Below, piece by piece: positions 18,290-28,036 of a DNA stretch of 64,000 bases. The DNA is taken from NCBI GenBank assembly GCA_015478775.1, contig JADMKP010000012.1, positions 124,001 through 188,000 on the forward strand, in the 5' to 3' direction. The DNA is from Fermentimonas sp. GTDB taxonomy: Bacteria > Bacteroidota > Bacteroidia > Bacteroidales > Dysgonomonadaceae. A program made the translations under genes and the position numbers. Below the pieces are notes generated by a model. That model saw only the letters and a program-made list of their open reading frames with translations. It made no database searches and was not told where the DNA came from. Position 1 is the stretch's first letter; each line of letters opens with the position of its first letter.

Positions 18290-20254
18290 CTATTTCTTAA
18301 TATCAACATTCTCAATACTGTAAGAGTTTATTATTTTTTTTGCCCTCAATAATTCTGCCACGCTCATTGCAAAAGAGTATCCGCCATGGGCAATAAATGG
18401 GGGATTAGAATCATAGAACTCAGAAATGGACCCAATACAATCATTTTGTAATTCGCCTTCCATATTCACAATTATACGTTCTGCCAATGCTAATCCGCTA
18501 AGTTGAAAAAGTTTCAAATAAGCTTCTATATAAGCTCCAAATAACCAGGGAAATGCCATTCCATTGAAATAAGCAAATTTTTTATCGTTTTCAGAACCAC
18601 TATAATGGGGACGAAATTTATCGCTTTTTGGAGTTAAAGAACGTAATCCACAATTAGCAAGCAGCTCTTTTGTAATGAAATCTAAAACTGATTTCTTTTG
18701 TCTTTTTCCAAGTGGAGAATATGGCAGTGAAACTGCAAAAATCATATTTGGGCGTACATTCAAATCTCTGTAATTGCCATCAATATAGTCATACAGGTAG
18801 CCGGCTTCGTTCATGAACTTGCCAACAAATGACTTACATGCAGTTTCAGCAGTATTACCGATGCTAACTGAGAGTTCTTTATTTCCTTTTTCTTTTGCTA
18901 TCTCCTCTGCAAACTTTAGAGCGTTGTACCATAAAGCATTAAACTCTACCAGATAACCCGATCTGGGTATTACGGGATGACCATCGATAACAGAATTCAT
19001 CCAACTAGCAGGGCTATCTTTTCCATTAGTGGTTAATAATGCATCTTCTTTATGAAAATATAAATTTGGATGTTTATCATCTATTATATAATTAACGATA
19101 TCAAATAGCAAGTCGCTATATTTCTCTATAAATTTATCTTTAAATTCAATATGATATTGTTGTAGTGCCCATACAACCCATAAAAGTACGTCAGGATCAT
19201 TTATTTGTTTTATATAACCCTTTGTGTTCTTGCCAGTCATAAAGTTTTTGAGATACGGAATTGAGCTGTCCATAATTTTTTCATAATCATCGGGCTTTCC
19301 AACAGCGAGTGTACATCCGGGAAGCGAGATAAATTGATCGCGAGCTCTCACTTTAAACCATGGATAACCGGCTAATAAATAATTTTCTCCATTACTAGGG
19401 ATATAATAAAACTGATGACTAGAATTCTTGAGGCAGTTATAGAAATTAGACCGTGGAGTTCGCTTAGTTTTTTCGATGTTAAACTCATTTGCCAAATTAG
19501 AAGTATCAACTAAAATATCACCTGCCGAGAATATTATCTCCTCATTCTTATATATTGTCATCTCAAAACTGCCTGGCACATACAGGTCTTCGCTATAAGT
19601 ATCGCCACTTTGAAGATCTTGAAGGTATTCAATATCACGATACCAGTCGGGATGATACATAAATTCTGGCTCTTTGTTGAATTGCATAAAGAGCTCGGGA
19701 TATCCACTATACATGCAGGTGGATATACCATTCTCGACATTACGATATGATTTATCTACTTGATCATTCTCTATTGTTAGTTGTGATGCTTTACGGAATG
19801 CCAAAAAAGGTTTAAATCTAATCTTAGTAGGTGAGTGAGCGTCGATGAGAGTATATTTTATCATTATCCTATTTTCTTTAGATGAAAACAAAATCTCTTT
19901 AGAAAGAATTACACCACCAACCCGATAAATTGTTTTTGGTATGCTGTCGCTATTAAATTCACGAATATATTTATGCCCTTTGGGACTGTAATTGTCGCCG
20001 GCAAATCTATGGATTCCTAAATTGAATTCTGCCCCGTGTTGAATAACTGTTTCGTCAAAGGATGATAAGATTAGATGATTTTCGTCATCAAGAAAAGGTA
20101 CTGGCATAACCAAAAGACCTTGGTACTTTGTAGTATTACAACCAGATATGGATGTGTTTTGATAAGCTCCTTTTCTATTAGTTCTTAGTACATTTCTGTA
20201 TAAAGAATATTCGAGGTTGATCATTAGATCTCTATTGAATTTCAGATAACTCAT
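18290..20254 (-). CDS. Glycogen debranching enzyme (amylo-alpha-1,6-glucosidase type)
   Basis: The 654-aa protein has an N-terminal beta-rich domain typical of bacterial/archaeal debranching enzymes (about 10-260; NRKGAYQNTSISGCNTTKYQG and HRFAGDNYSPKGHKYI) and a C-terminal (alpha/alpha)6 barrel of the GH133/GH15 type (about 290-640). Barrel motifs are AGYPWFKVRARDQFISLPG, PASWMNSVIDGHPVIPR, LVEFNALWYNALKF and AYFNGMAFPWLFGAYI. It should cleave alpha-1,6 branches of glycogen. It is first of the three-gene leftward cassette. Confidence 0.9.
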   Translation of the reverse strand: MSYLKFNRDLMINLEYSLYRNVLRTNRKGAYQNTSISGCNTTKYQGLLVMPVPFLDDENHLILSSFDETVIQHGAEFNLGIHRFAGDNYSPKGHKYIREFNSDSIPKTIYRVGGVILSKEILFSSKENRIMIKYTLIDAHSPTKIRFKPFLAFRKASQLTIENDQVDKSYRNVENGISTCMYSGYPELFMQFNKEPEFMYHPDWYRDIEYLQDLQSGDTYSEDLYVPGSFEMTIYKNEEIIFSAGDILVDTSNLANEFNIEKTKRTPRSNFYNCLKNSSHQFYYIPSNGENYLLAGYPWFKVRARDQFISLPGCTLAVGKPDDYEKIMDSSIPYLKNFMTGKNTKGYIKQINDPDVLLWVVWALQQYHIEFKDKFIEKYSDLLFDIVNYIIDDKHPNLYFHKEDALLTTNGKDSPASWMNSVIDGHPVIPRSGYLVEFNALWYNALKFAEEIAKEKGNKELSVSIGNTAETACKSFVGKFMNEAGYLYDYIDGNYRDLNVRPNMIFAVSLPYSPLGKRQKKSVLDFITKELLANCGLRSLTPKSDKFRPHYSGSENDKKFAYFNGMAFPWLFGAYIEAYLKLFQLSGLALAERIIVNMEGELQNDCIGSISEFYDSNPPFIAHGGYSFAMSVAELLRAKKIINSYSIENVDIKK

Positions 20255-20342
20255 CTTTTGGTAGTTTAAAGTTTATGTGAGTTGTATTAATTAATTCGAA
20301 AGATAATAAAATTGAAATTATAGAACAAATAAAAAAAAGAAT

Positions 20343-20350
20343 TAAATTTG
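20343..20350 (+). promoter_or_regulatory. -7 box for the first rhomboid gene
   Basis: TAAATTTG matches TAnnTTTG about 48 bp before the ATG at 20399. The nearest TTG upstream (20312-20314) is 28 bp away, longer than standard. Confidence 0.4.
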
Positions 20351-20398
20351 TTATTCTATGTATTTATATACTTCTATTAATTGTATTAATATCCACAT

Positions 20399-21097
20399 AT
20401 GGAAAGCGCTGTCTTAAATAGGTTAGAGAAGAAAAGGATAAAGTTGGCAATGATACCATCTTTGTTGGTTTTGGCTTTAATATGGTTAGCTTTTGTAATA
20501 GATCATACTGCTGTTTTTGGAAGTGAATTTTCGAAACTAGGCATATACCCGGGAGTTATAAAGGGACTTAGAGGAATATTTTTTTCTCCGTTGTTGCACT
20601 CCTCATTTTCACATCTTTGGTCAAACACACTTCCATTATTAATACAGATTTGGCTTCTGTTTTATTTTTATAGAAATATAGCATTTCCCACATTTATTTA
20701 TTTATGGTTGTTGAGTGGTATTATTACTTGGATAATTGGAAGGAACTCATATCATATTGGTGCGAGTGGTTTAGTGTTTGCACTTTTGTTTTTTCTTTTT
20801 TTTAGTGGTGTTTTAAGAAGGTATATTCCTTTAATAGCTGTTTCACTTGTTGTGGCATTTATCTATGGTAGTACAGTATGGAGCATATTCCCAATAGCAG
20901 AATTGGTTGATGTTAACATCTCGTGGGAAGGTCATCTTTCGGGTGCACTAAGCGGATTGATTATTGCTTTAATTTTCAGAAAACAGGGTCCACAACGTCC
21001 GGTAAAAATATGGGTTGAAGAAAATGAAGAAAATGAAGAAAATGAAGAAAATGAGGATGTTGAGAATGCAGAAGCTGTTATAGATGATAACTTATAA
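20399..21097 (+). CDS. Rhomboid family intramembrane serine protease
   Basis: Six-segment membrane protein of 232 aa. Rhomboid landmarks: HSSFSHLWSNTLPLL (conserved His/Asn loop region), HIGASGLVFALLF carrying the catalytic Ser of GxSG, and WEGHLSGALSGLII carrying the catalytic His. The C-terminal tail is cytosolic and very acidic, with four EEN repeats encoded by a perfect 9-bp tandem repeat. A second rhomboid-type protein lies at 39603-40259. Substrates are unknown. Confidence 0.9.
   Translation: MESAVLNRLEKKRIKLAMIPSLLVLALIWLAFVIDHTAVFGSEFSKLGIYPGVIKGLRGIFFSPLLHSSFSHLWSNTLPLLIQIWLLFYFYRNIAFPTFIYLWLLSGIITWIIGRNSYHIGASGLVFALLFFLFFSGVLRRYIPLIAVSLVVAFIYGSTVWSIFPIAELVDVNISWEGHLSGALSGLIIALIFRKQGPQRPVKIWVEENEENEENEENEDVENAEAVIDDNL
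21017..21052 (+). repeat. 9-bp tandem repeat within the rhomboid gene tail
   Basis: Four perfect copies of GAAGAAAAT encode Glu-Glu-Asn units near the C-terminus of the rhomboid protease. Copy-number change would alter tail length by three residues per unit without shifting the frame. Confidence 0.9.
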
Positions 21098-21175
21098 AAA
21101 GATGCATTAAAAAGTACATAGGTTGCAGTAGTAGAAGAATTGCATTAATATAGTCTAGTTTGCTTTATTTTTTTA

Positions 21176-21183
21176 TATTTTTG
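21176..21183 (+). promoter_or_regulatory. -7 box for ddh
   Basis: TATTTTTG matches TAnnTTTG 62 bp before the diaminopimelate dehydrogenase start. No upstream element has standard spacing. Confidence 0.4.
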
Positions 21184-21244
21184 TGAGGGTTACCTGTATT
21201 ATCAATATATAATTATTACGAATTTAATTTCAAAAAATGATTTT

Positions 21245-22144
21245 ATGCAGTATAAAATAAAAGCAGCAATTGTAGGATATGGCAATATTGGCAAGTATGT
21301 ATTGGAATCTCTAGAAACAGCTCCCGATTTTGAAGTCGTGGGAATTGTAAGACGCGATGCATCAAATATATCGACGGAACTAAAAAATTACAAGGTAGTA
21401 ACTACTATTTCTGAACTCGAAAATATAGATGTTGCATTCTTAACAGCCCCTACACGAAGTGTAGAATCATTTGCTATAGATTGTCTTAAACTAGGAATAA
21501 ACACAGTTGACAGTTTCGATATACACTCCAAAATTTTAGAACTACGCGAATCGCTAAACAGTGTGGCTAAAGAATATAATGCAGTTTCAATAGTAGCTGC
21601 GGGATGGGACCCCGGTAGTGATTCGATAATACGCACACTTCTTGAAGCTTTAGCTCCCAAAGGTATAACATATACTAATTTCGGTCCAGGAATGAGCATG
21701 GGGCACACTGTTGCAGTGAAGGCTGTTAAAGGTGTTAAAAATGCCCTTTCGATGACAATACCTACTGGAACGGGTGTACATCGAAGGATGGTTTATATTG
21801 AGGTTGAGGAAGGCTTTAATTTTCAGTCGGTATCAAAATCAATTAAAGAGGACGAATATTTTGTTCATGATGATACGCATGTATTTCAAGTAGATGATGT
21901 TGATTTGCTAAAAGATATGGGACATGGCGTACTAATGGAAAGGAAGGGTGTTTCGGGGAAAACACAAAATCAGTTATTCACCTTTGATATGCGAATTAAT
22001 AATCCTGCTTTAACAGCTCAGGTGCTTGTAAGTGCTGCACGTGCAACTATGAAACAGCAGCCGGGAGCATATACGTTAATTGAAATTCCAGTAGTTGATC
22101 TTCTCCCTGGGGAAAAAGAATATTGGATCAAAAAGCTGGTTTAG
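21245..22144 (+). CDS. ddh: Meso-diaminopimelate D-dehydrogenase
   Basis: NADPH-dependent one-step conversion between tetrahydrodipicolinate and meso-diaminopimelate, for lysine and peptidoglycan synthesis. The 299-aa protein has the nucleotide-binding start AIVGYGNIGKYVLESL, followed by TAPTRSVESFA, AAGWDPGSDSIIRTL, NFGPGMSMGHTVAVKAVKGV and PTGTGVHRRMVYIEVE, all typical of this dehydrogenase. It precedes lgt by 44 bp. Confidence 0.95.
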   Translation: MQYKIKAAIVGYGNIGKYVLESLETAPDFEVVGIVRRDASNISTELKNYKVVTTISELENIDVAFLTAPTRSVESFAIDCLKLGINTVDSFDIHSKILELRESLNSVAKEYNAVSIVAAGWDPGSDSIIRTLLEALAPKGITYTNFGPGMSMGHTVAVKAVKGVKNALSMTIPTGTGVHRRMVYIEVEEGFNFQSVSKSIKEDEYFVHDDTHVFQVDDVDLLKDMGHGVLMERKGVSGKTQNQLFTFDMRINNPALTAQVLVSAARATMKQQPGAYTLIEIPVVDLLPGEKEYWIKKLV

Positions 22145-22162
22145 AAGTTGCTACTTTTTCAC

Positions 22163-22170
22163 TATCTTTG
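22163..22170 (+). promoter_or_regulatory. -7 box for lgt
   Basis: TATCTTTG lies in the 44-bp ddh-lgt gap, 18 bp before the lgt ATG. It could give lgt its own promoter in addition to readthrough from ddh. Confidence 0.4.
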
Positions 22171-22188
22171 TAAAAAATATTAATTCAT

Positions 22189-23085
22189 ATGGATACACTA
22201 CTCTCAGTAACCTGGAATGTAGACCCCACATTATTTACTATACTTGGTCGTGAGATACGCTGGTACGGACTGTTTTGGGTAATAGGTCTTATCGTAGCCG
22301 TAAACATCGTACAAAAAATATATAAGAAAGAAGATCTGCCCGAGAAATGGTTCGACTCTCTTTTTGTATATATGATAGTGGGTATAATTGTTGGGGCAAG
22401 ACTGGGGCATTGTCTTTTTTATGAACCAGAATATTATTTGGCACATCCCTTTGAGATGCTTAAGGTTTGGGAAGGCGGGCTTGCCAGCCATGGTGGTGTA
22501 ATAGGAATTCTTATAGCTGTATGGTTATATTCTCGTAAAATAACAAAGCAAAGCATGTTGTGGACATTGGATAGGGTAATGGTTCCTACCGGATTTACTG
22601 CAGCAATGATACGCTTTGGTAATCTTATGAATCACGAAATATATGGTGGTCCAACAGATCAACCGTGGGGATTTAGATTTGTTGATAATCTGTATCAATG
22701 GATGAATGGCGCAGAACCTATATATACTGATCCATCGCATCCTACACAAATTTATGAAGCTCTTGCATATTTGATTGTTTTTGCCATAACTATGTATATG
22801 TATTGGAATACTAGTGCTAAAGATAGGAAGGGACTTATCACAGGGGTTGGAATTATAATAATTTTTCTTTTCCGCTTCTTTGTGGAATTTGTTAAAAATG
22901 TACAGGTTGATGAGGAGTATTCTATGATTGAATCGACTGGATTAAATATTGGTCAGTGGTTGAGCATACCTTTTGTAATCTGGGGATTATGGCTCATTAT
23001 AAATGGATTAAGAAAACCAGCCGTTGTGGCAGATACGCCTAAACAATCACAAATGTTTAAACCTAAACAAAAAAAGAAAAAGTAA
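22189..23085 (+). CDS. lgt: Prolipoprotein diacylglyceryl transferase
   Basis: Inner-membrane enzyme that attaches diacylglycerol to the lipobox Cys of prolipoproteins. The 298-aa protein has about seven membrane segments. Signature motifs are IRWYGLFWVIGL, GARLGHCLFYEP, EGGLASHGGVIGILIAV, RFGNLMNHEIYG (the Lgt signature) and HPTQIYEALAY. The C-terminal tail is lysine-rich. Lipoproteins elsewhere in this window (SusD, the GH2 enzyme, an L,D-transpeptidase) would be its substrates. Confidence 0.96.
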   Translation: MDTLLSVTWNVDPTLFTILGREIRWYGLFWVIGLIVAVNIVQKIYKKEDLPEKWFDSLFVYMIVGIIVGARLGHCLFYEPEYYLAHPFEMLKVWEGGLASHGGVIGILIAVWLYSRKITKQSMLWTLDRVMVPTGFTAAMIRFGNLMNHEIYGGPTDQPWGFRFVDNLYQWMNGAEPIYTDPSHPTQIYEALAYLIVFAITMYMYWNTSAKDRKGLITGVGIIIIFLFRFFVEFVKNVQVDEEYSMIESTGLNIGQWLSIPFVIWGLWLIINGLRKPAVVADTPKQSQMFKPKQKKKK

Positions 23086-23131
23086 TCTAAGTGTACTTAT
23101 TCTAGAAACCTATTACTGATAACTGCATAAT

Positions 23132-24367
23132 ATGTATAAACCTTTTGAAATTACCAGCAATTTCTATTATGTTGGTGTGAACGATAGAACTAAGCATCTT
23201 TTCGAGAGTATGTGGCCTTTGCCTCATGGAGTTTCATATAACTCATATATTATTGATGACAAAAAAACAGCATTAATCGATACTGTTGATATATGTTATT
23301 CGGATGTTTTTTTTAGAAAAATTACTTCATTACTAGGAGATAAACCAATCGACTATCTAGTAGTTAATCATATGGAGCCCGATCACTCTGGGTCTATTGA
23401 ACTGTTAGTCTCCAGATATCCCAATATACAGATAGTGGGAAATAAACGTTCGGTTGACATGCTCAACGGTTACTATGGGATTACACAAAATGTAATTCAA
23501 ATTGAAGATTTAGAAGAGCTGAATTTAGGTAAATATACTTTGCAGTTTTACATGACACCAATGGTGCATTGGCCGGAGACAATGATGACCTATGTAAAAG
23601 AAAATAGAGTTATTTTTAGTGGTGATGCTTTTGGAACATTTGGTACAATAGATGGAGGCAAATTGGATACTCAGTTGAGAACAGAGAAGTATCGCGACGA
23701 AATGATAAGATACTATTCAAATATTGTAGGTAAATTTGGCTCTCCGGTGCAAACTGCTTTAAAGAAGCTTTCGGGTGTAGAGATAGATATTATTTGTTCT
23801 ACACACGGACCGGTATGGACTAAGGAAGGAAGTGCTGCTGAAGTTGTGAGTTTATACGACAAGCTTAGCAGATATGATGCGGATAATGGTCTGGTTATCG
23901 CTTATGGCAGTATGTATGGACACACTGAAGAACTTGCTGAAACTATCGCTTATGCAGCTGCAGAGAATGGTCTAAAAGATATTGTTATGCATAATGTTGC
24001 CAAAAGTCATGTTTCTGATATAATTAGAGATGTATTTAAATACAAGGGCTTAATAATTGGATCACCCACATACAATAACAAGTTATATCCCGAAGTAGAA
24101 AGTTTAGTGTCCTCCCTTCAAAATCGCAATATTAAGGATAGACTATTTGGTTGTTTTGGTGGCTTTACATGGTCTGATGCATCAGCAAAGAATTTGTTGT
24201 CCTTTGCCAATGAAATGGAGTTTGATTTAATTGCAGATCCAGTGGTTATTAGACAAGGAATGTTGAGCAATGTGCAGGATGCAGCTCATAACTTGGGTAA
24301 AATTATGGCAGGGAAACTTTTGAATACAGAAATAAATAAAATAGAATTAACAATAAAAGAATTATGA
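23132..24367 (+). CDS. A-type flavodiiron protein (FprA family)
   Basis: Cytoplasmic oxygen or nitric oxide reductase of anaerobes. The 411-aa protein has an N-terminal metallo-beta-lactamase-like diiron domain with [12 protein letters not shown] (the HxExDH ligands), [24 protein letters not shown] and CSTHGPVW. The C-terminal flavodoxin domain (from about 250) has [14 protein letters not shown] and [18 protein letters not shown]. No extra rubredoxin domain is fused. The stop codon overlaps the nagB start by 4 nt (ATGA). Confidence 0.94.
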   Translation: MYKPFEITSNFYYVGVNDRTKHLFESMWPLPHGVSYNSYIIDDKKTALIDTVDICYSDVFFRKITSLLGDKPIDYLVVNHMEPDHSGSIELLVSRYPNIQIVGNKRSVDMLNGYYGITQNVIQIEDLEELNLGKYTLQFYMTPMVHWPETMMTYVKENRVIFSGDAFGTFGTIDGGKLDTQLRTEKYRDEMIRYYSNIVGKFGSPVQTALKKLSGVEIDIICSTHGPVWTKEGSAAEVVSLYDKLSRYDADNGLVIAYGSMYGHTEELAETIAYAAAENGLKDIVMHNVAKSHVSDIIRDVFKYKGLIIGSPTYNNKLYPEVESLVSSLQNRNIKDRLFGCFGGFTWSDASAKNLLSFANEMEFDLIADPVVIRQGMLSNVQDAAHNLGKIMAGKLLNTEINKIELTIKEL

Positions 24368-25176
24368 GACTTATTATTCAACCTGAAGCCAATATGATGG
24401 CACAGTGGGCTGCGAATTATATAGCAGCAAAAATAAATAATGCTAAACCTACTGCAACTAATCCTTTTGTTTTAGGTTTGCCCACAGGGTCTACACCCTT
24501 AAAAACATACAAAGCCTTAATTAAATTATATGAAACAGGGCAGGTGTCTTTTGAGAATGTGGTAACATTTAATATGGATGAATATATTGGCTTAAATTCA
24601 GATCATCCTCAAAGTTATCACACATTTATGTGGAATAACTTTTTTAATCATATTGATATTAAAAAAAATAATGTGCACATTTTAGATGGTATGGCAGCAG
24701 ATCCTATAGCAGAATGTGAAGCATACGAAAAATCAATGAAAGATGTTGGAGGCATCGATTTGTTTCTCGGTGGAATAGGTTCTGATGGACATATTGCTTT
24801 TAATGAGCCTGGATCTTCATTATCATCAAGAACAAGAATTAAGACATTAACTACAGAAACAGTAATAGCCAATTCAAGGTTTTTTGATAATGATGTTAAT
24901 AAAGTTCCTAAAACTGCATTAACAGTGGGTGTAGGTACAATACTAGATGCCAAAGAAGTGCTTATATTAGTAAATGGACACAACAAAGCACGCGCCTTAT
25001 ATCATGCAGTAGAAGGAGCTATTAATCAAATGTGGACTATAAGTGCACTGCAAATGCATGAAAAAGGAATTATAATATGCGATTATGATGCTTGTAGCGA
25101 ATTGAAGGTAGGAACATATAAATACTTCCTGGATATTGAGCATGAAAACTTAGATCCTGAAGCTCTACTGAAATAA
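24364..25176 (+). CDS. nagB: Glucosamine-6-phosphate deaminase
   Basis: Converts glucosamine-6-phosphate to fructose-6-phosphate and ammonia. At 270 aa it has normal length. Motifs are [14 protein letters not shown] (phosphate binding), FNMDEYIGL (catalytic Asp), [21 protein letters not shown] (His and Glu of the proton relay) and [15 protein letters not shown]. It is translationally coupled to the flavodiiron gene. It would provide the entry to glycolysis for amino sugars, such as those released by the PUL at 46-62 kb. Confidence 0.96.
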   Translation: MRLIIQPEANMMAQWAANYIAAKINNAKPTATNPFVLGLPTGSTPLKTYKALIKLYETGQVSFENVVTFNMDEYIGLNSDHPQSYHTFMWNNFFNHIDIKKNNVHILDGMAADPIAECEAYEKSMKDVGGIDLFLGGIGSDGHIAFNEPGSSLSSRTRIKTLTTETVIANSRFFDNDVNKVPKTALTVGVGTILDAKEVLILVNGHNKARALYHAVEGAINQMWTISALQMHEKGIIICDYDACSELKVGTYKYFLDIEHENLDPEALLK

Positions 25177-25200
25177 TTTGTAAATTATATAAAAATAAAG

Positions 25201-25231
25201 GAGTGTGAACTAATAATTCACACTCTTTTTT
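25201..25231 (+). terminator. Terminator after nagB
   Basis: A perfect 9-bp stem, GAGTGTGAA (25201-25209) and TTCACACTC (25217-25225), has a 7-nt loop and is followed by six T residues: a standard Rho-independent terminator. Confidence 0.9.
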
Positions 25232-25357
25232 GCGTCATACGATACCACCTTAACGTTTATCTTTTATATTTAACAGCGATATTGATGATTATACTGAACA
25301 ACCAGTGAAGTGATTTGTTCACAAATTATAGTCACAGATTATATCTTAATATTCAAG

Positions 25358-25909
25358 ATGAAAGCTCTTTATATATTAAATATCCTTTTTTTTCTTCTAT
25401 CTGCTTTTAATGTTTCATATGCAGGTAATTATATTTTGATTAATAATACCGGTACTTTGATTAATAATATCGGTACTGAAACTAGTACGAAAGTAAAAGT
25501 AATGGACTTTAATGAGTTTGAGCCGCTCTTACATCAAGAAATGGATACAGTATATGTTATTAATTTTTGGGCCACCTGGTGCGGTCCATGTATTAAAGAA
25601 ATCCCCTATTTCGAGCAATTGGGCGTAAAGTACCAAGAAAGTAACCTTAAAGTTATTATGGTTAGTTTGGATATGCCCAATCAAATCGAGTCTAAGCTTA
25701 TTCCATTTATTGAAAAGAACAATATGAAAAATGAAATTATCCTTTTGGATGATCCCGATTTCAATAGCTGGATTCCACGTGTTAATAACGAGTGGACCGG
25801 TGCTATACCTGCTACTCTAATATATAGTAATAGTTTTAGAGAGTTTTATGCTAAAGAGCTTACGTTTACTGAATTGGAAGAAATTGTGAAACCGTTATTA
25901 TCCAATTAA
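25358..25909 (+). CDS. Exported TlpA-like thioredoxin-fold protein
   Basis: Periplasmic thiol-disulfide protein of 183 aa. A signal peptide (MKALYILNILFFLLSAFNVSYA) precedes a thioredoxin domain with VINFWATWCGPCIKEIPYFE holding the redox-active CGPC pair. The family cis-Pro region is GAIPATLIY. The frame is open further upstream to 25310, but the Met at 25358 directly starts the signal peptide. It lies 19 bp before a second exported thioredoxin-fold gene. Confidence 0.88.
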   Translation: MKALYILNILFFLLSAFNVSYAGNYILINNTGTLINNIGTETSTKVKVMDFNEFEPLLHQEMDTVYVINFWATWCGPCIKEIPYFEQLGVKYQESNLKVIMVSLDMPNQIESKLIPFIEKNNMKNEIILLDDPDFNSWIPRVNNEWTGAIPATLIYSNSFREFYAKELTFTELEEIVKPLLSN

Positions 25910-25928
25910 CATTTAAAAAACCATAAAG

Positions 25929-26534
25929 ATGAAAAGACAATTATTGATTTTCACACTATTTGCATTAAGTGCAATAACATTAAGTGCACAACCTATATCG
26001 GTGGGGAGTGTGGCTCCCGATTTCGCCTTAAAAAATATAGATGGCTCTACTATTTCGCTATCTGATTATTCAAATGAAAAAGGAGTCATGGTTATTTTTT
26101 CATGCAATCCATGCCCTTATGTGATTGCTTATGAAGATAGAATTATAGATTTGCATAATAGATATGCTGCTCAAGGATTTCCATTAGTATTAATCAATCC
26201 GAACGATGCAGATAAGCAGCCAGTTGATTCTATGGATGAAATGAGAGTAAGGGCAGAGGAGAAAAATTATCCTTTCCCATATCTAAAAGATGTTGACCAA
26301 AGTATTTATAAAGCCTATGGTGCAACAAGAACCCCCGAAATCTTTTTACTGAAAAACAATGGAGATGGAAGTTTTGTTGTTGCTTATACAGGCACAGTTG
26401 ACGACAACTACAAAGATGCATCAGCTGTCAATGTTTCATATGCTTCAAACGCGGTAAATGCATTATTACAAGGAGAAGAACCTAATCCAACATCAACAGT
26501 TGCGATAGGTTGTTCGATAGTTGCAAAGAATTAG
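25929..26534 (+). CDS. Exported redoxin/thioredoxin-family protein
   Basis: The 201-aa protein has a signal peptide (MKRQLLIFTLFALSAITLSA) and an AhpC/TSA-redoxin-like domain: GSVAPDFALKNIDG, MVIFSCNPCPYVIAYEDR (two Cys in CNPC, in place of the usual CNHC) and TPEIFLLKN. Members of this group often follow a TlpA-like gene, as here. The C-terminus has an extra Cys (AIGCSIVAKN). A disulfide or peroxide role in the periplasm is likely, but the reaction is not certain. Confidence 0.82.
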   Translation: MKRQLLIFTLFALSAITLSAQPISVGSVAPDFALKNIDGSTISLSDYSNEKGVMVIFSCNPCPYVIAYEDRIIDLHNRYAAQGFPLVLINPNDADKQPVDSMDEMRVRAEEKNYPFPYLKDVDQSIYKAYGATRTPEIFLLKNNGDGSFVVAYTGTVDDNYKDASAVNVSYASNAVNALLQGEEPNPTSTVAIGCSIVAKN

Positions 26535-26580
26535 TGTTTTAGGATTATCTAATCGCAGAATACTCTTGCGATAAAAAGGG

Positions 26581-26623
26581 ATCCGTCAGACCAAGTTCCA
26601 TTTGGAGCAATGGCCTGACGGAT
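26581..26623. terminator. Bidirectional terminator hairpin
   Basis: ATCCGTCAG (26581-26589) pairs with CTGACGGAT (26615-26623), with extra CCAA/TTGG pairing inside. On the minus strand the stem is followed by CCC and five T residues, so it fits the end of the leftward acetyltransferase transcript. On the plus strand it follows the redoxin gene. A smaller hairpin, ATCGCA/TGCGAT, lies just left of it (26552-26572). Confidence 0.75.
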
Positions 26624-26648
26624 TATTATTTATATCATCAAATTAAAA

Positions 26649-26930
26649 TTAGTAAACTACATCTTTAAAACCCTCGGGATCTCTTTTAAACTTAACATCT
26701 ATATAGGGGCAACTAGGTTTAACTTTATACCCTTTTTCACGAGCAAATTTAACCATCTCATCAAACAGTCTGCCGGCTATACCTTGACCTTCAAGTTCAG
26801 AGCGGACACCTGTATGTATTGCATCCAATACATTTTCTGATATTATAAAATCAAGTTCTGCAACCTGCCTGCCATCTTTTTCGATAAAAAAACTTCCTTT
26901 GTTATCGTCTAACCTTTTTTGAATTTCCAT
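26649..26930 (-). CDS. Small GNAT-family acetyltransferase
   Basis: A 93-aa single-domain acetyltransferase of the short YidJ/NATD1-like type. Motif A, VRSELEGQGIAGRLFDEMV, contains the Q/RxxGxG/A acetyl-CoA loop, followed by AREKGYKVKPSCPYIDVKF with a conserved Cys-Pro. The N-terminal FFIEKDGRQVAELDF strand pair is typical. The substrate is unknown. It faces the redoxin gene convergently across a shared terminator. Confidence 0.85.
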   Translation of the reverse strand: MEIQKRLDDNKGSFFIEKDGRQVAELDFIISENVLDAIHTGVRSELEGQGIAGRLFDEMVKFAREKGYKVKPSCPYIDVKFKRDPEGFKDVVY

Positions 26931-27105
26931 AATCTATAATTTTTATATTTATTCAAAAGCTCAATATTACATTATTTACAAACAAAGACATTTATGATTT
27001 GTAAAAATCTAATGAATAGGCTCTTTTCATATTTTAAAACATCACTTCAATGTATTTTGTTCTCTTTATGATAGTTATATGGTGAAAAGAGAGATAAAAG
27101 TGATT

Positions 27106-27113
27106 ATATTTGC
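27106..27113 (+). promoter_or_regulatory. -7 box for the esterase gene
   Basis: TATATTTG lies 27 bp before the ATG at 27141, a perfect match to TAnnTTTG. No -33 element is visible at normal spacing. Confidence 0.5.
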
Positions 27114-27140
27114 CGTTAGAATACAATAACTATAATTTTT

Positions 27141-27962
27141 ATGAAACGTTTTAACTTAGCTTTCTTTTTAATACTCTTTTTTATAAACACTGCTCATCCT
27201 GCTAAAGTAGATACATTGAGTGTGTATAGCACAAGTATGGATAAGGAAATTAAGAGTGTGATTGTTAAACCCGAATCTTACAAAGGGGACAAATCACTGC
27301 CTGTACTTTACCTTCTTCATGGGTACAGTGATAGTTATAATGGATGGATTAAAAAAACTACTTCTTTGAAAGAGCTAGCCGATATTCATGAAATGTTTAT
27401 TGTATGTCCCGATGGCGGGTTTGATAGCTGGTATTGGGATAGCCCTATCGATCCTAGTTATCAATATGAAACATTTATATCTGAAGAGCTGATAAAATGG
27501 ATAGATAATAATTATAATACAATTGCTTCGCGAGAGGGACGTGCAATAACTGGATTAAGCATGGGTGGACATGGTGGATTATATCTAGGATTCAGAAATC
27601 AAGATGTATTTGGTGCCTGTGGTAGTATGAGTGGTGGAGTAGATATCAGACCATTTCCTAACAACTGGGGTATGAAAAAATATATAGGCGAACAATCAGA
27701 AAATCCAGATAACTGGAATAATTATACTGTAATGGGCATGCTTCACTTACTTAAACCAGGCGATTTAAGCATTATAATTGATTGTGGAAAGGATGATTTT
27801 TTCTACGAAGTAAACGAGGCACTTCATCGTGAATTATTATATCGTAATATACCACATGATTATATTATACGTCCCGGGGTACATAATTGGGATTATTGGG
27901 CAAATGCTATTAAATTCCAGCTGCTATTTTTTAATGAGTTTTTCACCTCCCATAATCAGTGA
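27141..27962 (+). CDS. Exported esterase D-like alpha/beta hydrolase
   Basis: Secreted or periplasmic carboxyl esterase of 273 aa with an N-terminal signal peptide (MKRFNLAFFLILFFINTAHP). The alpha/beta hydrolase core shows LPVLYLLHGYSDSYNGW (oxyanion side), AITGLSMGGHGGLYLG with the nucleophile Ser, IDCGKDDFFYE with the acid Asp, and PGVHNWDYW with the catalytic His. The family includes acetyl-xylan and feruloyl esterases; the substrate cannot be told from sequence. Confidence 0.88.
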   Translation: MKRFNLAFFLILFFINTAHPAKVDTLSVYSTSMDKEIKSVIVKPESYKGDKSLPVLYLLHGYSDSYNGWIKKTTSLKELADIHEMFIVCPDGGFDSWYWDSPIDPSYQYETFISEELIKWIDNNYNTIASREGRAITGLSMGGHGGLYLGFRNQDVFGACGSMSGGVDIRPFPNNWGMKKYIGEQSENPDNWNNYTVMGMLHLLKPGDLSIIIDCGKDDFFYEVNEALHRELLYRNIPHDYIIRPGVHNWDYWANAIKFQLLFFNEFFTSHNQ

Positions 27963-28036
27963 TTAAATTTTAATTACATACATTTCAAGAAAATGCTAAA
28001 CTTAAATTACTGAATTTTAATATAAGATAATAAGAA

